Assembly (NCBI GenBank): GCA_943737045.1
Contig: CALSFV010000204.1
Coordinates: forward strand, 372,001-436,000
DNA: 64,000 nucleotides
Direction: 5' to 3'
From: Parapristionchus giblindavisi
Lineage: Eukaryota; Nematoda; Chromadorea; Rhabditida; Diplogasteridae
The notes beneath the pieces were generated by a model. The model was not told the origin of the DNA, made no database searches, and was given only the letters and a program-made list of their open reading frames with translations. Positions 44,802 through 56,227 of this stretch are shown here, one piece after another. The position numbers and the translations under genes are program-made. Numbering within the stretch: position 1 is the first letter of the stretch; each line of letters starts with the position of its first letter.

Positions 44802-45170
44802 TTAGCCCGAATCCCATAAATCATGTATGTTGTTCAAAAGAAACGGGGTGAAACGAAAATTTTTTTGCAAAATGTAACGGAACGTGTTCGGAAATGACGA
44901 TGAAACAGTGAAAATAAAGTTGAGAGAGTTTATAAAAATTTTTAAAATCTCGATTGGTAGGTCAAGTTGACAACGTTTGTAAACATCTTTGGTAATCTCT
45001 CCCTCAACACTAGGCACGCATATGGGACGCTTTCAGAATCGTTTCCGTCACAATTGGTGCTTCCCTTGTCAGTGTTACCCGACCAAACGGGATTGAGCTT
45101 CCATTGCTAGCTTTGTACCAGTAGCATACATGAGTCTTTCAAAGTAATTCCGCCGTTAATATATCACATG
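44802..45170 (-). repeat. Dispersed repeat with an open frame (right)
   Basis: Mirror of 31890-32200, here with the empty site for the minisatellite element at about 45140. The 71-codon frame (VEGEITKDVYKRCQLDLPIE) is the same text as in the left arm. Confidence 0.5.
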
Positions 45171-45539
45171 GGAGGGAGTATATTGATCGTTGATCGTATT
45201 GTGCGTATAAAATATATAAACGAGATCGGCATAGTTTCTGAACCATGCAAAACAAGAAAGTCTCTTGTGGGAGTGATTGGCTACTCTCGTACCAAATAAA
45301 CAAGTGTATTTTATACGGTCAATATATTGATCGTTGATATTTCTTTGTCTATTTGGAAAAAAAGCGTAGTTGCTGTTTGTCCCGAAACTCTATCGCTTGC
45401 TCTACATAACATTATACAGTTTCACTCTGAATCAATTTATTTTCTATGAGTGAGTTGCATTTATTAATAAAACAGAACCTTGTTTAAATATTTTTTTACC
45501 ATTTTTTAATAATTTACATTTAAAGTGCATGCAAACATA

Positions 45540-46917
45540 TCAGGCATCTTTCCTAAGACTTGACCAAAATCGACTGATTTACTACACACTTTTGAGTTGG
45601 CCCCATCTTTTCTCCACAGTTTTCGATGCCCCTTGGGTAGGACATCCCCAGATCCAGAGTAGTAAGGATGGTAGATCACGCACCTCTCCAGGAGCTCACG
45701 TCAAAGTTCGTCGTTGAGGCTCCTCCCGATGCGATTTAAAAGGCTCACAGTAGAGCTATGATAAAGTTTCCAACAGATGAAATGTGTATTTTCTCGAGTA
45801 CTTTCAGATAAAAATGTGAAAATGCAACTTTTTAATTTTTCTTTCCCTAAGAAATTGATCGCGTTCCATAGTCCCGGGAAAGATTTTTCTAAAGGCTCAA
45901 TCGATAGAGCTCGTTCACAGCTTTCATTTAAGCTCTTGAGAGACGATTTTCATGGGGATTGGGCTGAATTACGTCCAAAAAACTGCATTTGAATGGTGGT
46001 AGATCACTAATAGTCGCTTTGATCTACTTGCCATTGTCGGATCCTTGACAGGATTGTCCTGTAACATACGGGAGAATGGGCTGAGGATCATTCTGACGTC
46101 GAGTCACTCGCTTATGTTCGTTTTGCTCTCGCTGCCGCCAAACAAGCGGAAGGAGTCCCTTCTGATGATTCCTGGTATTGATTGACCGATGAATACTGAA
46201 GATATATTCAATTTATAGTTATTTGACTCTCTGGCCAAGTGATCGATGTTTCTCGAAGAATTCCAGACCGAGTTTTCGTTGGATTCGTCGGTCAATCTGT
46301 ACCAGGAACCATCGGAAGGGACTCCTTTCGCTGGTTTGGCAGGGCGACCTTGGGTGAGCGACTCGACGTCAGATTGATCATCAACAAATTCTAACTTATA
46401 TTACATGAAATCCTGTCAAGGAGCCGACAATGGCAAGTAGATCAAAGCGACTATTAGTGATCTACCAGCATTTAAATGCAGTTTTTTGGACGTATTTCAG
46501 CCCAATCCCCATGAAAATCGTCTCTCAAGAGCTTAAATGAAAGCTGTGAACGAGCTCTATCGATTGAGCCTTTAAAAAAATCTTTCCCGGGACTATGGAA
46601 CGCGATCAATTCCTAAGGGAATGAAAAATTAAAAAGTTGCATTTTCACATTTTTATTTGAAAGAACTCAAGAAAATACACATTTCATCTTATGCGAACTT
46701 TTTGCGAACTTTTTCATAGCTCTATTGTGAGCCGTGAAAATCACATCGGAAGGAGCCTCAACGACGAACTTTGACGTGAGCTCCTGGAGAGACGTTTGAT
46801 CTACCATCCTAACTACTCTGGATCAGGGATGTCCTACCCAAGGGGCTTCGAAAACTGTGGAGAAAAGAGCTCAAATGTGTGTAGTAGAATCGGTCAATTC
46901 TTAGGAAAGATGCCTGA
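45540..46917. mobile_element. 1.38-kb fold-back element with TA target duplication
   Basis: The ends TCAGGCATCTTTCCTAAG are exact inverted copies, flanked by TA (45538-45539, 46918-46919). Arms mirror each other (GGAGCTCACGTCAAAGTTCG 45690 against 46775; GATCACTAATAGTCGCTTTG 46000 against 46455). The left arm has the empty site near 31264-31272. Homologous to 13600-15370 within the 4.6-kb palindrome. Confidence 0.85.
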
Positions 46918-47059
46918 TATATTGGTACATCTAGTAATATTATTAATTTAATAATAATGATTTTGATGCTCAGGTATGCCTCACACACCCCGACTTCCAT
47001 TGGACTAATTCGGATGGTTATAATGAAAAAGAACAAATGTGGTCAAAAATTGCAGGGAT

Positions 47060-47365
47060 GAAAGATTAAAGCATCGTCGTCTGCCTATTGTGAGCGATCC
47101 GGCCATTTTCGACATTTAACACAAATCATTCCTTTCACGATGAATAAATAGTTCGGATGAACAACTAATGAAAGTGGCCGGCCAATTTTTCAGCGTGTAA
47201 CAATGTATTCATCGTTAAAGCAATGATTTGTGCTAAATGACAATATTTTGGCCTGACTTCTTTCTATAGTAGATGCGAAGGAGTGAAAAAAACAATGAAA
47301 AGAAAGAAAATAACTAAAATGGCCGGACCGCTCCGCTCACAATCCCGTTTGATCGGCCTGATTCA
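47060..47365. repeat. Fold-back element, GGCCGATCAAACGGG family (right)
   Basis: Counterpart of 30757-31098; present in both arms at the same relative place next to the kinase 3' end. Confidence 0.65.
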
Positions 47366-47554
47366 TTCAGATTTTTAGATTGGTACTCTTGTTTTGTTGC
47401 TAATATTCTAGTCTATCGTGATTGTGACGAGCGAGTAACACGTGTGCAAACTTTTAGTTGTAATAAATGCGTTATCTACTATCAATAACCTATATGAAAA
47501 CAAACACAATAACAAAACAAAGAAACATGAAATGCATATTGTTTCAATCGATGG

Positions 47555-49870
47555 TCGAATTGTTCTGGGCTGATTTGAAAGCTTCTTCCTCTCATAGTTC
47601 ACACTCCGAGATCCAATCCTGAAATTTTAATTATTTTTTTCTATATAGCTTATTTATTTAACAATTCCAGCATTCATTTCCAATTGTGTTTGTTTATTAA
47701 GTAGTACGACATCATCTATCGAGGCTCTTGCTTTTGGTTCTCGAATCCAACACTTATTCAACAAGGATGAAAAACATTTTGTATTATGATTTGGAGGAAT
47801 TGGCAATAGTTATTTCCTGGAATTCAAATTGTAGTAAATAATGGCAGTAGTAGAGCTTATTCAGATATTTTCTATCGATAAAATACAATAAAAATATTAA
47901 AAGAGCTCTAAAAAGCAATTTAACTTACCCGCTCTTAACGGCGGAGTCGGAAAGGTATGCAGAGGAATCTGGATAATTAGGCTGTCGTGTTATCATCTCC
48001 CAAACAATAATACCATATGCCCAAATGTCGATCTATAATCTTTCCAATAATCATTTCGATTCGAATCAGTGTAAGTCAGAATGTTCTTATTTTTCAATAT
48101 GACATTTTCGGGCGATTTTTATTGCAAACATAATGAAATCATATTAAAATCATATACCTTATTATTCGATTTTTTGTCTGGAAAATACATCTCAGGATCT
48201 TGATACTTGCGAGTTCCACAGTATGTCATGTTTGTTCTAGAAAATTGATTAATCATTCAATGAAATTAAACTTCTTTTGTATTTTCTCTTCACATAATTA
48301 GATGAAAATATTTGGGGATAATTTCGCGGATTTGACAACTTAAAATATAGCAAATGCAGTCACGTTTTCTCCAAATGTCTTGAAATTCCAAAAAAAAATA
48401 AGTCGTACAGCTTTGGAATACTATTATTGATAATCAGAATGCTGAAATTGTTGCAGTAAAAAGGAGAGAAAAACAATGAAATTTTCGACTTTTCAGGTTT
48501 TAAATCTCGATGAATGATATTATTTGCATGTAGACACTTTATTCCTTCCGCAATCCCGTTTGTCAAATCAAGAAAGATGGATAATTCTGAAAAATTTAAT
48601 GAAAATTCATGGACAAAGATGAAAGTTTACCAATCGGGGAAGTACTACTATTGATTACATCTTGTAGTGAACTCTCACAATACTCCATTACAGATACCAA
48701 ACGTCCGTTATATGAGCCAAAGCTCCTTTAATTATTTTTAAATAGGAAAAATATCTTTTTTCATTATCTTCAAAATACAATATAATATTCGTACGTATTC
48801 ATAATAAATGCATGGTTGTGTAAACTAGAGATCATTGATAGACATCGGGTTTTGATCGTAAAAGACTGACCCGTAAAAAATTGGGTAACCGCAATTTACC
48901 GGACTTAAAGGTGGTGTCCGGGCAATATTTTCGTGAACAAACTGTGAAGACAGAAAGACAGCAAAAGTAATTCTGCATACCTTACATAAATTAGTTTATG
49001 CTAATTTAGCTTATTGATCGCTAGAATCATGAATGAATCCATGCTTGATGTACAGGCAAAGGCGCGAAATTTTGAAAATAGGAAAGTTCAGCAATAGGTT
49101 TCGAACCCGCGACGTTACGCTTACTAGTGAGCACTGTTACCACTGCGCTATGGGATTGATGAATGGTCGTGCTAATTTCTTGCATATAACTTGTCCCTTG
49201 CACAATAGAATGTTATGCATTTGCATCAACATTCGAGGGCCTCCATCTTTAAGAACCGGTAAAAATGTACGTACCAAAAGTTCAAGATATTAGGGTGTTC
49301 ATCAAATTTCATTAACATATTAGCTTCCTTCATCACATTTTGTCTTTCTTTTTCTTTTTCTGTGTCCATTTCTTCTCTATGAATTTTCACTTCTACCGGG
49401 TATTTGTAAACTATACCCTTAAATAACTTTAATTGTTCATTTATTTAGCTGATTTATATATTTATTCCATCAAATACATATTGATAAAGATATTACTGGC
49501 AAAGGGAAAGATGGGTGATGGATTTCCGTCGCTATTGATTTTTTTGGCTATCGGTTTTTGCTCAGTGGCAGTATTCAAATGAAAAGGGTTGATCGAGAAT
49601 CTTTGATGTTGACAAGCATACAAATTTCTCATGTCACTATATTTAATTTTCATGCATTTAGGCGATCTTGAAGCGAAGATAATACTCTCTAAGAGATCAA
49701 TTCTAATTAAAGGTATTCGTGACTTCACTCCAGAAATTCCTTTCTCTATCGATTCAATTTCATTTCGTTCAATAGCTCGTTTGCATTCTTTTTCAGACTT
49801 CTCTAATCTAGATGTCAATGAAAGGATTGTACGCTTTAGATCTTTGATCGTTTCCTCTTCATACGACAAC
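47555..49870 (-). pseudogene. TKL-like protein kinase, dead right-arm copy
   Basis: Same exon order as 28579-30574 in reverse. Inactivating changes: the DFG segment reads YDLFFFGIS because 9 nt are inserted (about 48390-48402); APE is DPE; the exon after IDIWAYG starts with a TAA (RK*LLPIPP, about 47815); the last exon has TGA instead of TGG (ECEL*EEE, about 47595). Exon 1 has lost the segment with the splice donor (29 nt present at 28770-28798 on the left). A TTAA element sits in an intron at 48909-49248. HRDLKPE and the 48-bp intron remain intact. Confidence 0.8.
48909..49248 (-). mobile_element. TTAA-type element, family 1, tRNA-like core
   Basis: TTAA at 48905-48908 and 49249-49252; ends AGGTGGTGTCC and AGATGGAGGCCC (minus orientation). 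Minus-strand box A CATAGCGCAGTGG (about 49151-49139) and box B GGTTCGAAACC (about 49106-49096). 340 bp. The left arm has CTAA at 29200-29203 with no element, a one-base variant of the empty site. Confidence 0.9.
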
Positions 49871-49879
49871 TGAAACAGC

Positions 49880-50445
49880 TTTGCGTCACACACAGAGAAC
49901 AAAGTGTAACCCATAACACATAAGACATGCGAAGTCTTATATTTCACAGTATTATATTTAAATAAAACACTTCATAGGTCTTACGTGCTGTGGGTTGTGC
50001 GGTGTTACATTTTTCTTACATTTTTCTTACATTTTTCTTGTTAGGTGCGTACGCCGTAACCCCCTCAGCCGCGTCTCCGTCGTTACGGCGGGGTTAAAGG
50101 GAGAGTAATCCAGTTGAAAAAAAGAAAAAAAAACAAAGTCCGGAAAATCAGTTTTAAATTCCCGCGAATCTAAAATTGGCGTCTCACGACGATAACTCTA
50201 CCACAACATACGATATGTTGCCTGAAATTGATTGAAAAGTATTTTTGCATACTAGTTTTGCACGTCATGCCGATAATTTAGTTTGCTAAATGCAAATCGC
50301 CATATACAGAGCCCATCAAACCTTATCTCAGGTCTTACAATTGCGGGAATTCAAACACCGAAAAGTAGAGGGGTTACTGTCCCTTCAAGGCGTACGTCCG
50401 TTGCGTAAATGTAACACCACATTACACTTTTTTCTCTGTGTGCAA
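49880..50445. repeat. MITE cluster, right arm
   Basis: Contains an ACACAGA-family piece (49885-50000), the GTAACCCCCTCAGCCGCGTC block (50045-50105) and a GCGTACGTCCGTTGCG-TGTAACACC end (50395-50430). In the left arm the corresponding sequence is spread over 23660-28560 because of several insertions. No gene. Confidence 0.6.
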
Positions 50446-50540
50446 TACATAATATTTATCTAGTTTCGCCTTCCTTTTTTTTTTAAATCTCATATTGAAC
50501 GTGTGTATGCCTTATATAAAATATCAAAATATATCTCACT

Positions 50541-50650
50541 ATGATTTTTGGTGTGGGTGCAGAATATGTGATGGTTGGTGATTCTGCAGGATCTGATTGT
50601 AGTACCAGAGATCGAGAGGTTGCACCAAATAGACGTACACATCGAGTTAG
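50541..50650 (-). CDS. Possible exon, right arm
   Basis: Mirror of 23427-23536 with a few substitutions (SDPAESPTITYSAPTPK). Same orientation uncertainty. Confidence 0.35.
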
Positions 50651-50819
50651 ACTAAATATTTCATTATTTTTCATTCATCGTTATTCATATAATTTTCGTT
50701 TCAGCCCTTACTTAAAAAAATGTTACTATAGGTAAGCTTGATTACATTTTAAAATATATTCGACTACGATTTGTAGACTGTAGATTTTGTAGACTTTTGT
50801 AGATTAGACTAAAATAGAC

Positions 50820-50965
50820 TACACACAGAAAAAAGTAAGTGCACGGAAGACCTTTGCAGAGTTATATTTCACACTTTTTGAGTGTTAAAAGTAGCAAAAA
50901 AGTGTTAAATATGACTCTTCACAGGTCTTGTGTGCGATGGAGTACACTTATTTTTATGTTTGTGC
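50820..50965. repeat. Fold-back MITE, ACACAGA family
   Basis: Counterpart of 23130-23262 in the opposite arm. Confidence 0.6.
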
Positions 50966-51083
50966 GATTTTGTGCTTACAAACTATCACTCGACTTTCTT
51001 GGTTTTCCACGTTATCGCACTCAAATCACTGACGTTTATTGCATAAAGTGTTGAATCAGATGTTGCGTATAATATAAAATCTC

Positions 51084-52235
51084 CAATTATGACAATTTGC
51101 AAAAACCACATCTAGAGTACATCAGATTATTGATTGATTTAATGGCAAATTTGACAATGGCCATTGATTTTTCAACGTATGTATCTGTACCCGAGCAGTA
51201 ACGTCTCACGAACTGTTTGTCTCCATCTTGATGCAATAATATCAGTATGTCGCTGAAAAATTGTTTGTTAAGAAATTGGGTCGAATTCCGTGACCCATAA
51301 GGGAAGAAAATAATTCCCTTTACAAGGGAATTCGACCCTATTCCTTAACATAGTCCTTACCCATAAGAAAAGAATTTCGTAAAGATACATACGTTGCTAG
51401 TTATTTTTTCTCACAGTATGATATAAGACTGACTCGACTACAACCATATAATAATACTTCGAGAAGATATCATATGGAATGGTAAAACAGACTCCTTCCG
51501 TAGTTTGAAAGTCTTTTTCAATTGGAACAGCAAAGGTAACGTTAGGGTCGTCCCGCACCACGAAATAATGCAAAATTCCTTCTCGAAACTGACAGCCTCG
51601 TCCATCTACCTGAATTTTTTAACGATATATCTAAAAACAAAATATAGAAAAATAGCATCATTACAATGCGTTTCTTCTAAATGTGAAATGTGTGAGTTCA
51701 AATGCTTTGTCACAGCACAATTCTCGCTCAGGATGTAGAAATATAACAACTTGTTAATTAAATAAACTATTAATGAAAATTGTGCCTTTTAAACCACATA
51801 CCTTCCATACTAATGTGATTACAATTTTTCCACCAATCAATTGGGCCTTTTGAATATAATCAGAATCATTCTGAAAATAAAGAACTTGGACGAAATCTAC
51901 GTTCAAGACATGAAACATGACATATTAATGAGATTGTCTATAACAGAATGTTTGTCTAACAAGGCAAACACTAGATACAACTAGGGAAGCGGCCAAAAGT
52001 GGCCAACGGCCAAAAGTTGTTTCAAAAGTTGCCAAACCGACCTACCAACCGATTTTTTCAATCGATGCCACATCTGACCATCACTCTTATTTCCCAAATT
52101 AATTATTGCACTAGTTTACCGGAATTCTCCCTTTAAAGTAGAACGCTCTATCAACGACTCCAAAACAGAGAGTCCATTTTAAGTCGATTTGGGCAATGGG
52201 ATCGTCACTAAATCTTCCCGTGGTTGGAGATCTAA
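51084..52235 (-). CDS. Unidentified multi-exon gene, right-arm copy
   Basis: Mirror of 21835-22976 with the same exon borders and almost the same protein text (RGCQFREGILHYFVVRD, FTIPYDIFSKYYYM, IGGKIVITLVWK). No inactivating change is visible in exons A-C, so this may be a second working copy. Function unknown. Confidence 0.6.
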
Positions 52236-53119
52236 ACAGAAAAACTTTATTATTTTTAATATGTGGTGTTTGAGGTCTTTAACATGATTAAAAAAAGTTC
52301 ATGATCGTTTTATGATTCAGAATTTAGATCGAAATAGATAATAACAGACATGTAAATATAATCATTTAATTAGGTACTACTAAATCAAAAGTAGGTATTT
52401 TTAGCGGCGAGAAGCACTGCGATGTTCAACCAGGGGTGGTATTCTTTCGTCGATTTCGGTGCCGAAATTTTCGACTTGACGAAATATTTCGTGGCTTGCC
52501 GACAATGAACATTCGAATCTCGCAAAAGACACGAGCTTGGAAGGGGAATGTACCACCGACCATCCGCATGACAATTTATCAATTAACCACTATTCTAAAA
52601 CTATTCTAAAAAAACCATAGTGGTCATAATACGTTCAATGTTCAATGGAATGCAACACCACACTGCTAACATGAAAATATGAAATATCTAAAGCTCAGAC
52701 CTTTGCATCCAACTCATCGATGTGTAGGTTTTTCCATCCCATACCGCATTAACAATATTATCTTCAATGGTTTTGGCATTAATAATAAAGGCACACCCCA
52801 AGCTAATTTTATTCTCCACATGAGCAATACTCTCTCATAGACAAAGAAAGCGAGAGAGTGTTACCCAAGTGTTTCAAATTAGCTCGGGGTGCCACGTTAA
52901 ATATACTTACCATCGTTAATAAGGAAATTGTATGCACAACGTTCATCTCGACATCCCTTAGTAAACTCGAGCACGTTATTCATTACACTCGTAGCATTTT
53001 CTATAAATGTAAGCTACTGTATGCTTCATATCCTGATAGATTATCATTGCTCAAACTAGAGCCTCTTGAATTGCACCGCAAAATGTCTGATCATTGTTTA
53101 CATATAAAGCTACGCATGG

Positions 53120-53312
<193 letters not shown>

Positions 53313-53499
53313 GTGTGACCAAAGCGGAGAGTTTCAAATTAGCTCAGAGTGCCACGTTAAATATACTTACCATCGTCAATAAGGAAATTGTGTGCATATC
53401 GTTCGCCTTGATAATCCTTTGTATACTCGAGCACGTTATCCATTTTATGATACAATTCTGTAAAGATAATGAAAATTCGAATTGTGAAAGCGACTATGA

Positions 53500-53690
53500 A
53501 TTAAAGATGGAGACCCGCGAATGTTCATGCAAATTCCTCACATCTCTCTTGTGCGAAAGCCAAGTGATATGAGATAAGTTAGCGCGGCCACTCATCTATC
53601 CCATAGCGCAGTGTTCAACGTTCGGACTTATTTTTACCATTTGTTGCAAGTTCGAAACCTGTTGCCGAATTTCCTCAATTTTCAAAATGT
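53500..53690 (+). repeat. Diverged TTAA-type tRNA-like element (right copy)
   Basis: AAAGATGGAGACCCGCGAATG, CATAGCGCAGTG and CAAGTTCGAAACCTGTTGCC. Mirror of 19955-20262; box A to box B spacing is enlarged, so it is probably dead as a promoter. Confidence 0.5.
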
Positions 53691-53734
53691 GAGACGCAGA
53701 AATATTCACAAATACCCCCCCCCCTTTCCGAATG

Positions 53735-53965
53735 AAGAGACCGTCATTGCGTACACTATTTCTCTGCTCTTTAAAGGGACTGAAACCTTTGTCAATGGTA
53801 TCTTCAACACTTTACGCTCTCTCATTGTTAGAGAACAGAGAAATAGTGAACGCAATGAAGAGACCATTGAGTGAGGTCACTCTCCCTTTAACAACGAGAG
53901 AATGTAGACCGTTTAAGAGTCCGTTGACAAAGGTTTCGGTCCCTTTAATACTTTTGAGCTATGTT
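53735..53965. repeat. Fold-back, right arm only
   Basis: GAAGAGACCGTCATTGCG pairs with CGCAATGAAGAGACC, and AAAGGGACTGAAACCTTTG with CAAAGGTTTCGGTCCCTTT. Not present at 19660-19680 in the left arm. Confidence 0.6.
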
Positions 53966-54496
53966 TACCCACAAACAGTGTTAAATGTCTTCTTCTTCAC
54001 AGGTCTTCCGTGCCGTGTGCTACACTTTTTTCTCTGTGTGTGTCTCTCTCTCACTCTCTCTCTGATCAACGTACACTTAGGAATAAGAGAAAAAATGATG
54101 ATCGGAAGAAGCAAATAGATAAGACAAACAATAATTAATGATTATTTCATTTGAGGATAAGATAAGGTTCTGAGCAAGAGTATGGGAAGGAAGATGCACA
54201 CAGCGAAATAAGTTTTCTCCACGAGCATAAGACTTGAGAAGTTTTATATTTAACACTTTTTGAGCTAGGCAATGGCAAATCACATGAATTCACGAGTCAC
54301 ATAAATTGAACACAAAAACATTAAAAAAGGATGATGCTTGACCACTAGGAGAGGGAGAGGAACTAGATCAATCAATGTTAATACAATTGATCTTTCCAGG
54401 ATATAGTGCAGGAGAATAAGCCTAAAAGGAGTGGGCTGGACTTCACTTTTTTGTCATGTCTCATCCTTTCGAAAAAAAAACAAATAAAAAATTCAG

Positions 54497-54662
54497 GAAT
54501 GGTATGCCTTCCACCAAACAATTGGTGAATGGTTTCCTTTCAATCAACGAATTGCTGACTGGTATGCCTTTCATCAAGCAATTGCTGAATGGTATGCCTT
54601 TCATCAAGCAATTGCTGAATGGTATGCCTTTCATGAATCAGTTGCTGAATGGTATGCCCTCA
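54497..54662 (+). repeat. 30-bp minisatellite encoding a decapeptide repeat (right copy)
   Basis: Five units: GMPSTKQLVN, GFLSINELLT, GMPFIKQLLN twice, GMPFMNQLLN. It begins KKFRNGMPSTKQ as on the left. A frame opens at 54456 but has no supporting splice or promoter evidence. Confidence 0.75.
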
Positions 54663-54894
54663 AGATAAAGATTGAGAAGACTACTGATATATTAATAATT
54701 GACCGACCACCATCAAGTTTGTAATAGTACCATTCTAAAAAAAAACCGAGAGAGTGTGGCGGTGCGAGAGAGTAGAGAAGGTTGAAAGGGAGGGAATCCC
54801 GTCCACTCCCTTCCCGCGTCGCCTCACCTGCCTCTCTGCTCTCTCGCACCTCCACACACTCTCTCGCCTCTTGCCTCCATTTCAACGCAAAATG

Positions 54895-55175
54895 ACTACA
54901 CTGAAAGTTGATTTTCCCGAAAAAATGAATTACACAGGCATGATCTCCATAAAAATCCGAACCGGGCGGCACATTTTTGTAAGTTTAGCATCATCGGGTA
55001 AAGAGAAACGACTAAAATCGCGATTTCAACGCGACGTCGCCTGGCCTCAACGGTGGCTTTATAAACATAAACGTGCAAAATGAACATGATCATCGTCATC
55101 AGCACCCTTGAGAACCCCGATTCCCAAAATTTCATTTTTTGACTGTGCCAGATTTAGTCGATTCTTGCGCAAACG
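54895..55175 (+). repeat. Dispersed 250-bp repeat (right-arm copy)
   Basis: NYTGMISIKIRTGRHIFVSL then ASSGKEKRLKSRF; mirror of 18240-18490. Confidence 0.5.
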
Positions 55176-55199
55176 GCCTCAGATATGGAAAAAAGCAAT

Positions 55200-55371
55200 G
55201 GACCAACAACCTACCTACAACTACCTTGGGGTATACCGCTAACTACTGGGAAAGAACGAGATAAGGAATCACCAACTTTTACTCTTTGGGTGCGATTATT
55301 AAGGAGAGAGTAAAGCCATTTGATCAAGCAGCCACTTATACTGTAGGATTCACACTTATTGTTAGAAGAAG
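55200..55371 (-). pseudogene. Reverse-transcriptase fragment at outer right breakpoint
   Basis: Minus strand: RTQRVKVGDS and VSGIPQGSC-type text mirroring 18060-18200. The homology stops at about 55371 (GTTAGAAGAAGG), the outer end of the giant palindrome, and abuts the 113-bp tandem repeat. Confidence 0.7.
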
Positions 55372-55381
55372 GAGGTTGGGA

Positions 55382-55833
55382 TTGGGCTGCTCATCTCGAT
55401 CGACCCACTGCGCCCGGCGGACTACTTTGTAGTACATTATACACTTCTCATCTCCAGTGATTGTCCACGAACGATGGTTCGTTGGCTTACCCCTTTGGGC
55501 TGCTCATCTCGATCGACCCACTGCGCCCGGCGGACTACTTTGTAGTACATTATACACTTCTCATCTCCAGTGATTGTCCACGAACGATGGTTCGTTGGCT
55601 TACCCCTTTGGGCTGCTCATCTCGATCGACCCACTGCGCCCGGCGGACTACTTTGTAGTACATTATACATTTCTCATCTCCAGTGATTGTCCACGAACGA
55701 TGGTTCGTTGGCTTACCCCTTTGGGCTGCTCATCTCGATCGACCCACTGCGCCCGGCGGACTACTTTGTAGTACATTATACATTTCTCATCTCCAGTGAT
55801 TGTCCACGAACGATGGTTCGTTGGCTTACCCCA
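55382..55833 (-). repeat. 113-bp tandem repeat, four units, from a mariner catalytic block
   Basis: Units at 55382, 55495, 55608 and 55721, almost identical. Minus-strand translation of each contains ITGDEKCIMYYKVVRRAQ then WVDRDEQP, the TGDE first-Asp block of a mariner transposase. The period (113) is not a multiple of three, so reading frames rotate between units. Confidence 0.9.
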
Positions 55834-56065
55834 AGATTCGTCGCTATATCACGGGTGGTTGTATTGGGATCCACGTGGACGTGCTGCTCCAGCAGGCCCA
55901 AGTCAAGCTCGGGGTGCCCTCCGGACTTGCCCTCGTCTTCGACGTCGTACTCCCTTTCTTCGAAGTGTTTGAACCCACGTTGCAGCGTGAGTGTACTACA
56001 TTTTCTCTTTCCGCACGTACCCCTTCAACATATTTTATAAGATGTGACTGGGTGTTGAGCATCCG
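55834..56065 (-). pseudogene. Mariner transposase N-terminal fragment
   Basis: Minus strand: LQRGFKHFEEREYDVEDEGK, SGGHPELDLGLLEQHVH, VDPNTTTRDIATNLG. This corresponds to the helix-turn-helix DNA-binding region of mariner transposases (...DVEDxxRSGRP..., ...TTREIAxxLG). It is continuous with the tandem catalytic block downstream. A different mariner lineage from 41800-42600 (TGDE rather than TSDE). Confidence 0.8.
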
Positions 56066-56227
56066 CCCCTCACCTTATGCATATTAATTAGAGTATGTCG
56101 TAATGTAAATATGTGTATGTTTGAGAAAATACCTATATTTTGTCTATAAACAGATTTAAAAAATACATTTATCCAACAGTGAATACATTTTTTAAACATA
56201 AATTCAACCGATTAATACAATTAAGAG

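Noticed and set aside
55382..55833. CRISPR-like array
   Set aside because: The 113-bp units are contiguous tandem copies with no variable spacers and encode a mariner block.
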